NCBI GenBank assembly: GCA_022777645.1
Contig: JALFFX010000049.1
Location: 1 to 44,631, forward strand
DNA from: Erysipelotrichaceae bacterium
Lineage (GTDB): Bacteria; Bacillota_I; Bacilli_A; RFN20; CAG-826
Reading direction: 5' to 3'
Length of the DNA stretch: 44,631 bases
Shown here: positions 32,051 to 40,548 of the stretch, piece after piece
Layout of the letters: every line of letters begins with the position of its first letter
Position numbering within the stretch: the first letter of the stretch is position 1
Program-made: the position numbers and the translations under genes
The notes under the pieces: model-generated
The model's database searches: none
Told to the model about the DNA's origin: nothing
What the model saw: only the letters and a program-made list of their open reading frames with translations

Positions 32051-32126
32051 GCGCCATTAGCTCAGCTGGTAGAGCAACTGACTCTTAATCAGTGGGTCGT
32101 GAGTTCGAATCCTACATGGCGCACCA
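32051..32126 (+). tRNA. tRNA-Lys (anticodon CTT), CCA encoded
   Basis: GCGCCAT/ATGGCGC acceptor, ACTGA-CTCTTAA-TCAGT anticodon arm, GAGTTCGAATC T-loop. Confidence 0.95.
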
Positions 32127-32170
32127 ATTGCTAATAATGACTTCGATATATTAATATCGGAGTTTTTTAT
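32125..32170 (+). repeat. Direct repeat copy 1, at 3' end of tRNA-Lys
   Basis: CAATTGCTAATAATGACTTCGATATATTAATATCGGAGTTTTTTAT, near-identical to 33973-34020. Confidence 0.85.
32140..32168 (+). terminator. tRNA-Lys terminator (inside direct repeat copy 1)
   Basis: ACTTCGATAT-atta-ATATCGGAGT followed by T6. Confidence 0.85.
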
Positions 32171-32346
32171 TGGTGAAAATGCTCATTTTTCATATTTTTG
32201 GTCTAGCGGAATCAGAAAGTAGTAGGATAGAAGTGTATTAAAGTTGCATTTCTAACTTGGGTCTCGACAACAAAACAAATGATGGAATTCGATAAACTAT
32301 ATCTATTACTAATAAAATTTTCTACGCAAAACACGGACTAAATAAA

Positions 32347-32375
32347 TTGATTTAATGGGTCAAATGTAATATAAT
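32347..32375 (+). promoter_or_regulatory. Promoter of AlbA_2 gene
   Basis: TTGATT, 17-bp spacer, TATAAT. Confidence 0.6.
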
Positions 32376-32394
32376 ATAAATACAATATGACCCA
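32356..32394. promoter_or_regulatory. Candidate autoregulatory operator, inverted repeat around the -10
   Basis: TGGGTCA 32356-32362, 25 bp, TGACCCA 32388-32394. Confidence 0.6.
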
Positions 32395-32407
32395 GGAGGA
32401 ATGAACT

Positions 32408-33754
32408 ATGTATTCTGAATCTAATGTAATAGAACTTAAAGAGCAATTAGTTGATGATGTCAAAAAAGAAATTGTTGCATTTTTGAATACTGATGGTGGA
32501 ACCATTTATGTTGGTGTGAAAGACGATGGCACTGTTGTTCCATTTATAAGCAAAAAAGAAAAAGACTATTTAGATTGCAAGATTGCAAATTGGATTTCAG
32601 ATGCTTTCTTCCCAATTCCATCAAATTTAATAAAGCATTATTTTAACAGCGATAATGTTCTTGTTATTGAAGTAATGAAGGGTGATGAAAGGCCTTATTA
32701 TTTAAAAGAAAAAGGCCCTAAGCCATCTGGTGTTTATAAAAGAGTAGGTTCAACAATTAGAATGGCTAACGATAGCGAAATACTATTGATGCTACTCGAT
32801 TCTAAAAAATATAGTTTTGAAGAAGATATATCTGAGGAACAAGAATTAACTTTCAAATATTTTGATGAAATTTGTGAAGACAATAATTTGCCTCACGATG
32901 ATAGAAATATGAAATCGCTTAGAATGATTAATAAAAATGGCTTATATACAAACTTAGCTTTATTAATGTCAGATCAATCACCAATCGTAGCAAAATTTGC
33001 AAAATACGATAGTCAATTGAACTTTAAAGTTAAGAAAGAATATAAAGGTTCTTTATTAAAGGTTATGAACAATGTCTTAGAAAATGCCGCTAATTATAAT
33101 GATATATCTGCGGTTATTGATGGTACCTCATGGCAAAGAAAAGAGACGATTTCATATCCAGGTGCATCTTTACGTGAATCTATTTTAAATGCTTTTTGCC
33201 ATAGCAATTATTTTATTAGATCAAATATTAAAATAGAATTCTATGATGATAAAGTTAAGATTACAAATCCTGGAGGAATCTACCAAGCTACGTTAGAACA
33301 AATCTTTGATGGAGTTCAAACATATAGAAATCCTGGATTGGTTAATATTTTGAGCAAACTACATTATATTGAAAATTTTGGAACTGGTATTCCTAGAATA
33401 TTAGAGGCATATGAAAACTCAACAAAAAAAGTAGATTTTTCAGTTAGTGATAACTTTTTTATCATTAAACTTCCAAATTTGAATTATCGTGACCCAATAA
33501 ATGACCCAATAAATGACCCAACAAATGACCCAACAAATATAATCAAAGATGACGCGCTAAATGATATCGACTTGAGCATATTAAGAACAATTAAACTTAA
33601 CCCCGGTTTAAATGCAAAACAAATATCTGAAAAATTACATTTCCAATATTCAAATATAACTGTAGACATGGTTAAGAATTCATTAAAAAGAAAATTGACA
33701 AAATATGTTACTTTTAAAGGAGCTCTAAAGACAGGAGGATATTTTGTTTTATGA
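32408..33754 (+). CDS. AlbA_2-domain putative transcriptional regulator/ATP-binding protein with DPIN repeat and C-terminal wHTH
   Basis: ESNVIELKEQLVDDVKKEIVAFLNTDGGTIYVGVKDDG; FGTGIPRILEAYENS; (N)DPINDPINDPTNDPTN; TGA stop. Confidence 0.85.
   Translation: MYSESNVIELKEQLVDDVKKEIVAFLNTDGGTIYVGVKDDGTVVPFISKKEKDYLDCKIANWISDAFFPIPSNLIKHYFNSDNVLVIEVMKGDERPYYLKEKGPKPSGVYKRVGSTIRMANDSEILLMLLDSKKYSFEEDISEEQELTFKYFDEICEDNNLPHDDRNMKSLRMINKNGLYTNLALLMSDQSPIVAKFAKYDSQLNFKVKKEYKGSLLKVMNNVLENAANYNDISAVIDGTSWQRKETISYPGASLRESILNAFCHSNYFIRSNIKIEFYDDKVKITNPGGIYQATLEQIFDGVQTYRNPGLVNILSKLHYIENFGTGIPRILEAYENSTKKVDFSVSDNFFIIKLPNLNYRDPINDPINDPTNDPTNIIKDDALNDIDLSILRTIKLNPGLNAKQISEKLHFQYSNITVDMVKNSLKRKLTKYVTFKGALKTGGYFVL
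33490..33537 (+). repeat. 12-bp tandem repeat (4 units) encoding DPIN/DPTN
   Basis: TGACCCA at 33490, 33502, 33514 and 33526. Confidence 0.9.
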
Positions 33755-33972
33755 GCAAAAGAAGTGGTCCAATAATTATTGAAAGTTTATAGTAATTAAC
33801 AGCATTCTTATCGCTTGTCTTGTTCTATTTAATTCAAAAGAACAATTAGTTGGACTTGTAGAAAATTCTTCTAGTAGCGTTTCAGAAAATGCTGGAGAAA
33901 TGAAAATCATACATAATGGATTAGCAGCTATTGGGGGCTTAGCTATTCTGTATCAAACTTGTTGTCTACACA
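33751..33972 (+). pseudogene. Fragmentary coding debris after AlbA_2 gene, including hydrophobic segments
   Basis: ATGA-overlapping MSKRSGPIIIESL* then an ATG-less open stretch VINSILIACLVLFNSKEQLVGLVE...GLAAIGGLAILYQTCC. Confidence 0.35.
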
Positions 33973-34020
33973 CAATTGCTAATAATAACTTCGATATATC
34001 AAATATCGGAGTTTTTTAAT
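33973..34020 (+). repeat. Direct repeat copy 2 (duplicate of tRNA-Lys downstream region, includes hairpin/terminator)
   Basis: CAATTGCTAATAATAACTTCGATATATCAAATATCGGAGTTTTTTAAT. Confidence 0.85.
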
Positions 34021-34320
34021 TTTTTGGAGTCATAATAATATGCATAGGCGTAATAGTAAAAGATTTTTAGATTCGAACTATCGAATGGTAAACGTAATAG
34101 ATGAATATTTAAAGTGCCATTATTAATCGTTAAGGCAATAAGAAGATTAATTCAGTTGATTTAATGTTTCAAAAATAATTTGTGTTGCAAAATTTTGTAA
34201 CAGCAGTCTAATTTTATAAAAATATGAGAAATGATTTAAAATCATTTGATGTTGTTGAAAAAGTATTTGGTATTTTTTTATTATTAAAAAGAAAAAGAAC
34301 AAATAGGCAAATTAATAAAT

Positions 34321-35088
34321 TTGTCTATTGATTATTTGCAAAATTTCATTGATTATTATTTTATGAGTAAAAAAGCAAACAATAGAAGCAACCGCAAATT
34401 GTGGTTCCGCATTTTATGCACATTTTTAAAATTATTTGTTCATAAAAAAGAATATATATTCTTAGGCGATAATCCTAATGATAGTCAACCATTTATTCTT
34501 TTTACAAATCATGTTGGTTCTAATGGACCTATTAGTCATGAATTGTATGCTCCGTTCAAATTTAGATTTTGGGGCACATATGAAATGACTGATAAATTAA
34601 GTGTTTGCTATAAATATTTCACTGAAATTTATCTTCACAACAAAAAGAAAATGAATTTAAAATTGGCGAAATTTTTAGGAGCTTTAGCCATCCCATTTGT
34701 TCGCATTTTTTATCGTGGAATGAAGCTTATTCCGACTTATACTGATGTAAACTTAATGAAGTCTATTTCCTTATCAATGAAATCGTTATCAACTGGAGAA
34801 AATTTAATCATTTTTCCAGAAGATTCTCACGATGGTTATCACGATCATCTCACAGGTTATTTTGGTGGTGGTTTTTTAGCAGCAGATCAATATTGCAAAA
34901 AATTTAATAAGGATATTGTCCTTTATAATGCGTACCTTATCAAAAAGCAAAATATTGTCGTTGTTGATAAAGGCATTCCTTTTAGCCAACTTAAAGCCAC
35001 TTATGGTAATGACTTTCAAGCTATGGCTGATGAATTTTGCAGACGCGCTAATGAATTAGGCGATTTATATCGAAATAAAACAAAATAA
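34321..35088 (+). CDS. PlsC-like lysophospholipid acyltransferase; start may be ATG 34363
   Basis: LFTNHVGSNGPISHE, KLIPTYTDVNLMKSISLSMKSLSTGENLIIFPEDSHDG. Confidence 0.65.
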   Translation: MSIDYLQNFIDYYFMSKKANNRSNRKLWFRILCTFLKLFVHKKEYIFLGDNPNDSQPFILFTNHVGSNGPISHELYAPFKFRFWGTYEMTDKLSVCYKYFTEIYLHNKKKMNLKLAKFLGALAIPFVRIFYRGMKLIPTYTDVNLMKSISLSMKSLSTGENLIIFPEDSHDGYHDHLTGYFGGGFLAADQYCKKFNKDIVLYNAYLIKKQNIVVVDKGIPFSQLKATYGNDFQAMADEFCRRANELGDLYRNKTK

Positions 35089-35175
35089 AATAATTAACAT
35101 TCCTAATCGGAGTGTTTTTTAAATGTAAGCGTAATCATAAAAATAATTTTTTTAATTTTGTTATATTTTTAATAT

Positions 35176-35649
35176 ATGAAAACATTTATTCTTTTAGCGG
35201 CTGTTGCCGGTTGTGGTAAATCAACGTGGGCTAATAACTTTAAAAAAGATCATCCAAACACATTTATAGTTTCAAGCGATGAATTAAGAAAAGAGCTTGG
35301 TGGCGATTATCAAAACTTTGATCATGAAAAAGAAGTGTGGGAACTTTTCTTTTCTCGCATTGAAGGATATGCCAAAGATTATGATGATGTCACAGTTATT
35401 GCAGACTCCACTAATGTTTTTAATAAATATCGTTTATATTATGGAAAAAATATCAAAGGTTTTGATAAAAAAGTATTATTAATATTAAAAAAGAATATCG
35501 ATGAATTATTAAAACAAAATTTATCACGCGATAAAGAAAAGATTGTACCAGAAGAAGTTATTCATAATATGTATCGTGATTTTGAAGAGCCTAGTCAAGA
35601 AGTAATTGATTGTTATGATGAGGTCGTCACTTTAACAAAATGGTTCTAA
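35176..35649 (+). CDS. P-loop kinase (AAA_33/polynucleotide-kinase-like)
   Basis: AAVAGCGKSTWA Walker A; SSDELRKELGG; ADSTNVFNKYR. Confidence 0.7.
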   Translation: MKTFILLAAVAGCGKSTWANNFKKDHPNTFIVSSDELRKELGGDYQNFDHEKEVWELFFSRIEGYAKDYDDVTVIADSTNVFNKYRLYYGKNIKGFDKKVLLILKKNIDELLKQNLSRDKEKIVPEEVIHNMYRDFEEPSQEVIDCYDEVVTLTKWF

Positions 35650-35650
35650 T

Positions 35651-35679
35651 TTGTCATTTATCAAATAAGTGTCTATAAT
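35651..35679 (+). promoter_or_regulatory. Promoter abutting the start codon of 35687 gene (probable leaderless mRNA)
   Basis: TTGTCA, 17-bp spacer, TATAAT ending 7 nt before ATG. Confidence 0.7.
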
Positions 35680-35686
35680 TTAAGAT

Positions 35687-36091
35687 ATGAATAAGACACT
35701 TGCTAAAAAATATTTATCAACAATCAAAGCGATAAAAAAGAAAAATATCACAAGCGTTGATTTATCAAAAAAGATTGGTTTTTATCCTGATAAAATCAAT
35801 GAAGATTTATCAACTTTTGAGCCACTTATCGCTATGTATTCAAATTATAATGTTAAAGACCTTGTTCCCAACATTGAACAATATATAGAAGAACAAGAAA
35901 AAAGTGGCAAAAAAGTTGTCCGCTTTGAAGCAAAGAAAAAAGCAAGCAAATATAAATCAGTTGCTGATTTTGTCTATCAAAAGATGACTGTCGGCGGACT
36001 TGTCGACAGAAGTGCTTCTTTATCAGTTGAAGACTTAAAAGTCCTTCGCAAATTGGTAAGCGAAGAAATAGATGAATTAAAAGGCAAATAA
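35687..36091 (+). CDS. Small protein with Rex-like winged-helix N-terminal domain, lacking NAD-binding domain
   Basis: ITSVDLSKKIGFYPDKINEDLSTFE...NYNVKDLVPNIEQYI resembles Rex N-terminal domain SSAELSxAxxxxxATIRRDFSYFG...GYNVDYLL. Confidence 0.5.
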   Translation: MNKTLAKKYLSTIKAIKKKNITSVDLSKKIGFYPDKINEDLSTFEPLIAMYSNYNVKDLVPNIEQYIEEQEKSGKKVVRFEAKKKASKYKSVADFVYQKMTVGGLVDRSASLSVEDLKVLRKLVSEEIDELKGK

Positions 36092-36120
36092 TTGCAATTT
36101 TCTCTCAAAAATATTTATGA

Positions 36121-36146
36121 AATCGGTTTCAAAGCCGATTTTTTTA
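36121..36146 (+). terminator. Rho-independent terminator
   Basis: AATCGG...CCGATT followed by T-run. Confidence 0.75.
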
Positions 36147-36199
36147 TTGAATGATGCCTTATACATAGTATAATTTGAGTAATATTAAGGAGTTTTTAA

Positions 36200-39100
36200 A
36201 TGGAAATTAAAAAATCATTCCTCTCGGTTGATGGCAATACTGCTGCCGCTATCGGATCATATTATTTCACCGAAATTGCTGGCATTTATCCTATTACACC
36301 GAGTTCACCAATGGCTGAATTAGTTGATGTTTATGCTTCCCAAGGCAAAAAGAACTTCTTCGGCACCCCTGTAAAAGTTGTTGAAATGCAATCAGAAGCT
36401 GGTGCATCAGGTACAGTCCATGGTGCTCTTCAAGCTGGTGCTTTATCAACCACCTATACAGCCTCCCAAGGTTTGTTACTCATGATTCCAAACCTTTATA
36501 AATGGTGCGGCGAACTTCTTCCTGCTGTTCTTCATGTTTCCGCAAGAAGCTTAGCAACTCGTTCACTTTCAATTTTCGGCGATCATCAAGATATTTATGC
36601 TTGCCGTCAAACAGGTGCAACAATGATCTGCTCACATTCTGTTCAAGAAATCGCAGATTTAGCGCCAATCTCACACCTTATCGCTATTGAATCAAGCGCC
36701 CCAGTCATTCATTTCTTCGATGGCTTTAGAACTAGCCACGAAATTCAAAATGTTGAATTTGTCGATGAAGAAGTATTCAAGAAAATGCTTCCAGTTGATA
36801 AAGTCAACGAATTTAGAGCTCGTGCTTTAAATCCACATGCCCATTCCGTTACTCGTGGTGGTGCTGAAAATGATGACATTTACTTCCAAGGTCGTGAAGC
36901 CCAAAACGAACATTACAACAAAGTAACTGAAATCGCTGAAAAATATTTCAAAAAAATCAGCAAAATCACTGGCAGAAATTATGCTCCATTCACATATTAT
37001 GGTGATCCAAAAGCTAAATTTGTCATTGTTGCTATGGGTTCAGTTACCGAAACAACAATCGAAGTTATCGATGAATTAGTCAAGGAAGGACGTTCAGTTG
37101 GTTTAGTTAAAGTCCACTTATATCGTCCATTCTCCGCTGCTCATTTATCAAGAGCTCTTCCAAGAAGCGTTAAACGTGTTGCTGTCTTAGATAGAACAAA
37201 AGAAATGGGTGCTGCTGGCGAACCACTTTATCTTGATGTTGTTGCTGCTTTAAAACAAGTCGGTCGTAAAAATATTGAAGTTTTTGGCGGACGTTATGGT
37301 CTTTCTAGCAAGGACACTCAACCAAAACACATCAAATCAGTTTACGATTTCCTTGAAGCAAATCCATTCCACGGATTCACAGTTGGTATTAATGATGATG
37401 TCACTCATCTTTCAATCCCAGTTGATGAAAAATTTCATGTCAAAGCTAATTACACATCATGCTTATTCTATGGTTTAGGTAGTGATGGTACAGTAAGTGC
37501 TAACAAATCATCAATTAAAATCATTGGTGATGCCACACATCAATATGCTCAAGCATATTTCCAATATGACTCACGTAAAGCTGGTGGTGTTACCCGTTCC
37601 CACTTACGTTTTGGTAAAGATCCAATTCGCTCAACATATTATGTTGAAAATGCTGACTTCATCTCTTGCTCACTTGATACATATGTCCTTAAATTCGACA
37701 TGCTCAAGAACTTAAAAGATGGTGGCACATTCCTTCTCAATACCGATATGAGTGATGAGCAATTAGCCAAATCACTTCCAAATCGTGTTAAACATCAATT
37801 AGCAACCAAACATATTAAATTCTATGTTATCGATGCAAATAAGATTGCTTCAGAAATTGGTATGGGTCGCCATACAAATACAATTCTTCAAGCATCATTC
37901 TTCTATCTCAATCAAAACATTATGCCATATGCAGAAGCTAATGAATGGATGAAGAAATTTGCAAAGAAAACATATGCTAAGAAAGGTGAAGAAGTTGTCC
38001 AACTCAACTATCGCGCGATTGACGCTGGTACAGAAGGCTTACGCGAAGTTAAAGTTGATCCAGAATGGGCAAATCTTCCATCATTACGTGTTAGAGAAAA
38101 TACTGGCGATGAATATTTTGATTCATATGTTAACGTCATCGGTACTCTTGATGGCGACACATTACCAGTTTCCAAATTCAAAGAATTCGAACTTCTTGAT
38201 GGCACGATGAAAAATGATATCACCTTCAAAGAAAAACGTTCAATTGCTGACCGTGTTCCTGTCTGGAATAGCAAAGATTGTATCCAATGTAACAATTGTG
38301 CCTTTGTCTGTCCTCACGCCACAATCAGACCATTCTTATTAAATGAAGAAGAATTAGCAGCTGCTCCAAGCATTGTCAAAGATGACACTCTTGTAGCAAT
38401 GGGTGTTAAAGGTCTTAAATTCCGCATCCAAGTTTCGCCAAAGAACTGTGTTGGCTGTGGTCTTTGTGTCAGCGAATGTATGGCAAACAAGGCTGGCAAA
38501 AAAGCCTTATATATGGCTGAAGCCAAATCACAATTTGGCCAAGAAGAAGGTGCTGACTACTTATATAAACACGTCACATACAAAGCCGATGCACTTCCAG
38601 AAGCTCTCCAAAGCACCGTTAAAGGTGTTGGCTTCTTAATGCCATATATGGAAATTTCTGGCGCATGTGCTGGTTGTGGTGAAACTCCATATTATCGTCT
38701 CATTAGCCAATTATTTGGTAAAGATATGCTTGTTGCTAACGCAACTGGATGTTCATCAATTTATTCTGGTTCTACTCCACTTACTCCATTCTGCACCGAT
38801 AAGAACAACGAAGGTGTGGCTTGGGCCAACTCATTATTCGAAGATAATGCAGAATTTGGTTATGGTATGAGAGCAGCAACTGACTACAAACTTGGTCAAA
38901 TCGTTGCAATTCTTGAACCAGCATTAACAAGAAGAGGCGTTTCTAAAGAACTTAAAGTCGCTATTCGTTCTTATCTTGAAAATATCAAGAACAAGAAAGA
39001 AGCTCGTAAGATTATTCCACATCTCATCGAACTTGTTAAAGAAAGCAAAGATAAACAAATCAAAGCCATTCTCCCATATGAAAAAGACATGCTTGATAAA

Positions 39101-39745
39101 TCTGTCTGGATCATTGGTGGTGATGGATGGAGCTATGATATTGGCTATGGTGGTTTAGATCACGTCATCGCTAACGATGATGATGTCAACATCATGGTTC
39201 TTGATACCGAAGTTTATTCCAACACTGGTGGTCAATCTTCCAAATCATCACAAACTGGTAGCATTGCTAAATTCACTGCTTCCGGTAAAACTGGTGAAAA
39301 GAAAAACCTTGCTTTAATTGCCATGAGCTATGGTCACGTCTATGTTGCTCAAGTTAGCTTAGGCGCCAATCCAGCAAAAGCAATTCAAGCATTCAAAGAA
39401 GCTGAAAGCTTTAACGGACCATCACTTGTTATTTGCTATGCTCCTTGTGCAAACCATGGTATTAAAGGTGGCTTATCCAATTCAATGAAAGTTGAAAAGA
39501 AAGCTGTTGAATGTGGTTATTTCACAACATTTAGATATGATCCACGCAACATCGCTTTAGGAAAACCAGCTTTGACCCTTGACTGCAAAGAACCAGACTT
39601 TAGCAAATTCCGTGAATTTGTCATGGGTGAAACAAGATTCTCACAACTCCCAGTTGTCAATCCAAAACACGCCGAAGAACTCTTACAAAAGAGCGAACGT
39701 TGTGCTAAAGAACGTTGGGAAAGAATCAAAAAATTCGGTTTATAA
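36200..39745 (+). CDS. nifJ: Pyruvate:ferredoxin (flavodoxin) oxidoreductase
   Basis: GIYPITPSSPMAELVD, ferredoxin CIQCNNCAFVCPHATIRP and CVGCGLCVSEC, TPP domain GDGWSYDIGYGGLDH. Confidence 0.97.
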   Translation: MEIKKSFLSVDGNTAAAIGSYYFTEIAGIYPITPSSPMAELVDVYASQGKKNFFGTPVKVVEMQSEAGASGTVHGALQAGALSTTYTASQGLLLMIPNLYKWCGELLPAVLHVSARSLATRSLSIFGDHQDIYACRQTGATMICSHSVQEIADLAPISHLIAIESSAPVIHFFDGFRTSHEIQNVEFVDEEVFKKMLPVDKVNEFRARALNPHAHSVTRGGAENDDIYFQGREAQNEHYNKVTEIAEKYFKKISKITGRNYAPFTYYGDPKAKFVIVAMGSVTETTIEVIDELVKEGRSVGLVKVHLYRPFSAAHLSRALPRSVKRVAVLDRTKEMGAAGEPLYLDVVAALKQVGRKNIEVFGGRYGLSSKDTQPKHIKSVYDFLEANPFHGFTVGINDDVTHLSIPVDEKFHVKANYTSCLFYGLGSDGTVSANKSSIKIIGDATHQYAQAYFQYDSRKAGGVTRSHLRFGKDPIRSTYYVENADFISCSLDTYVLKFDMLKNLKDGGTFLLNTDMSDEQLAKSLPNRVKHQLATKHIKFYVIDANKIASEIGMGRHTNTILQASFFYLNQNIMPYAEANEWMKKFAKKTYAKKGEEVVQLNYRAIDAGTEGLREVKVDPEWANLPSLRVRENTGDEYFDSYVNVIGTLDGDTLPVSKFKEFELLDGTMKNDITFKEKRSIADRVPVWNSKDCIQCNNCAFVCPHATIRPFLLNEEELAAAPSIVKDDTLVAMGVKGLKFRIQVSPKNCVGCGLCVSECMANKAGKKALYMAEAKSQFGQEEGADYLYKHVTYKADALPEALQSTVKGVGFLMPYMEISGACAGCGETPYYRLISQLFGKDMLVANATGCSSIYSGSTPLTPFCTDKNNEGVAWANSLFEDNAEFGYGMRAATDYKLGQIVAILEPALTRRGVSKELKVAIRSYLENIKNKKEARKIIPHLIELVKESKDKQIKAILPYEKDMLDKSVWIIGGDGWSYDIGYGGLDHVIANDDDVNIMVLDTEVYSNTGGQSSKSSQTGSIAKFTASGKTGEKKNLALIAMSYGHVYVAQVSLGANPAKAIQAFKEAESFNGPSLVICYAPCANHGIKGGLSNSMKVEKKAVECGYFTTFRYDPRNIALGKPALTLDCKEPDFSKFREFVMGETRFSQLPVVNPKHAEELLQKSERCAKERWERIKKFGL

Positions 39746-39763
39746 TCTGAATAATTAATATTT

Positions 39764-39807
39764 AAGAGGCTATTTAAAAACCAATCGGTGATTAAAAGCC
39801 TCTTTTT
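39764..39807 (+). terminator. Rho-independent terminator after nifJ
   Basis: AAGAGGCT...AGCCTCTT followed by T-run. Confidence 0.8.
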
Positions 39808-39935
39808 TGTTAGAACCATGACGGACGATTTAAATATTTATGAATTATCTCTTTTTTCAGGACTAGGCATCGTTAACTTTATTCTTAACGGATTTGCCAT
39901 TTGAAAACTTATTGAAAATAAAACGACAAAGAAAA

Positions 39936-39971
39936 AAAGTGGATGATGCTTTTTTGCCTTTGTCCACTTTT
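39936..39971 (-). terminator. Terminator for the minus-strand flavoprotein operon
   Basis: Minus strand: AAAAGTGGA...TCCACTTTTTTT. Confidence 0.75.
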
Positions 39972-40001
39972 ATCCTAACACTTCATCGGAAGATGATTCA
40001 T

Positions 40002-40532
40002 TTATATGCTCGCACCTAAAGAATAAGCTTTATTTTTAAATTCTTCAGTAAGAGTATTTGGTTCAGTAACTGAAGTAGCTAACAAAGTTCCTTTTAATTC
40101 CACTCCATCAAAACATTCAATCCATCCATTTAAAGCTACAATCGTTTTATCTATTGCGGAATCACTATCATCTGCGCACGATGCAAGAAGATATATTTCT
40201 TTGAAATTATTATGCTTAACATATAAAGGATTTAACCTATCTAAGAATGTCTTAAGTTGACCAGACATACAATAATAATAAATAGGTGTTGCGAATACTA
40301 ATACGTCTGCATTAGATATTTTTTCAAGGTATTGTTTTACATCGTCATTAATAACGCATTTGCCTGTTTTTTGACACATTAGACATCCTAAACAAAATTT
40401 AAAATTTATATCCTTTAATGAGATATATTCAACATTATGTTTAATTGATGCACCTCGTATAAATTCTTTGGCAAGTATTTCTGAATTACTTCCATTTCTT
40501 AAGGAAGATGAAATAACAACGACATTTTTCAT
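40002..40532 (-). CDS. NADPH-dependent FMN reductase / iron-sulfur flavoprotein-like
   Basis: SSSLRNGSNSEILAKEFIRGA, FCLGCLMCQKTGKC, ATPIYYYCMSGQLKTFLDR. Confidence 0.85.
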   Translation of the reverse strand: MKNVVVISSSLRNGSNSEILAKEFIRGASIKHNVEYISLKDINFKFCLGCLMCQKTGKCVINDDVKQYLEKISNADVLVFATPIYYYCMSGQLKTFLDRLNPLYVKHNNFKEIYLLASCADDSDSAIDKTIVALNGWIECFDGVELKGTLLATSVTEPNTLTEEFKNKAYSLGASI

Positions 40533-40548
40533 TATTTTCGCTCCTTGA

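Noticed and set aside
32125-34020. Complete integrative element with its own integrase
   Set aside because: No integrase, transposase or terminal inverted repeats were found between or near the direct repeats; at most a non-autonomous islet.
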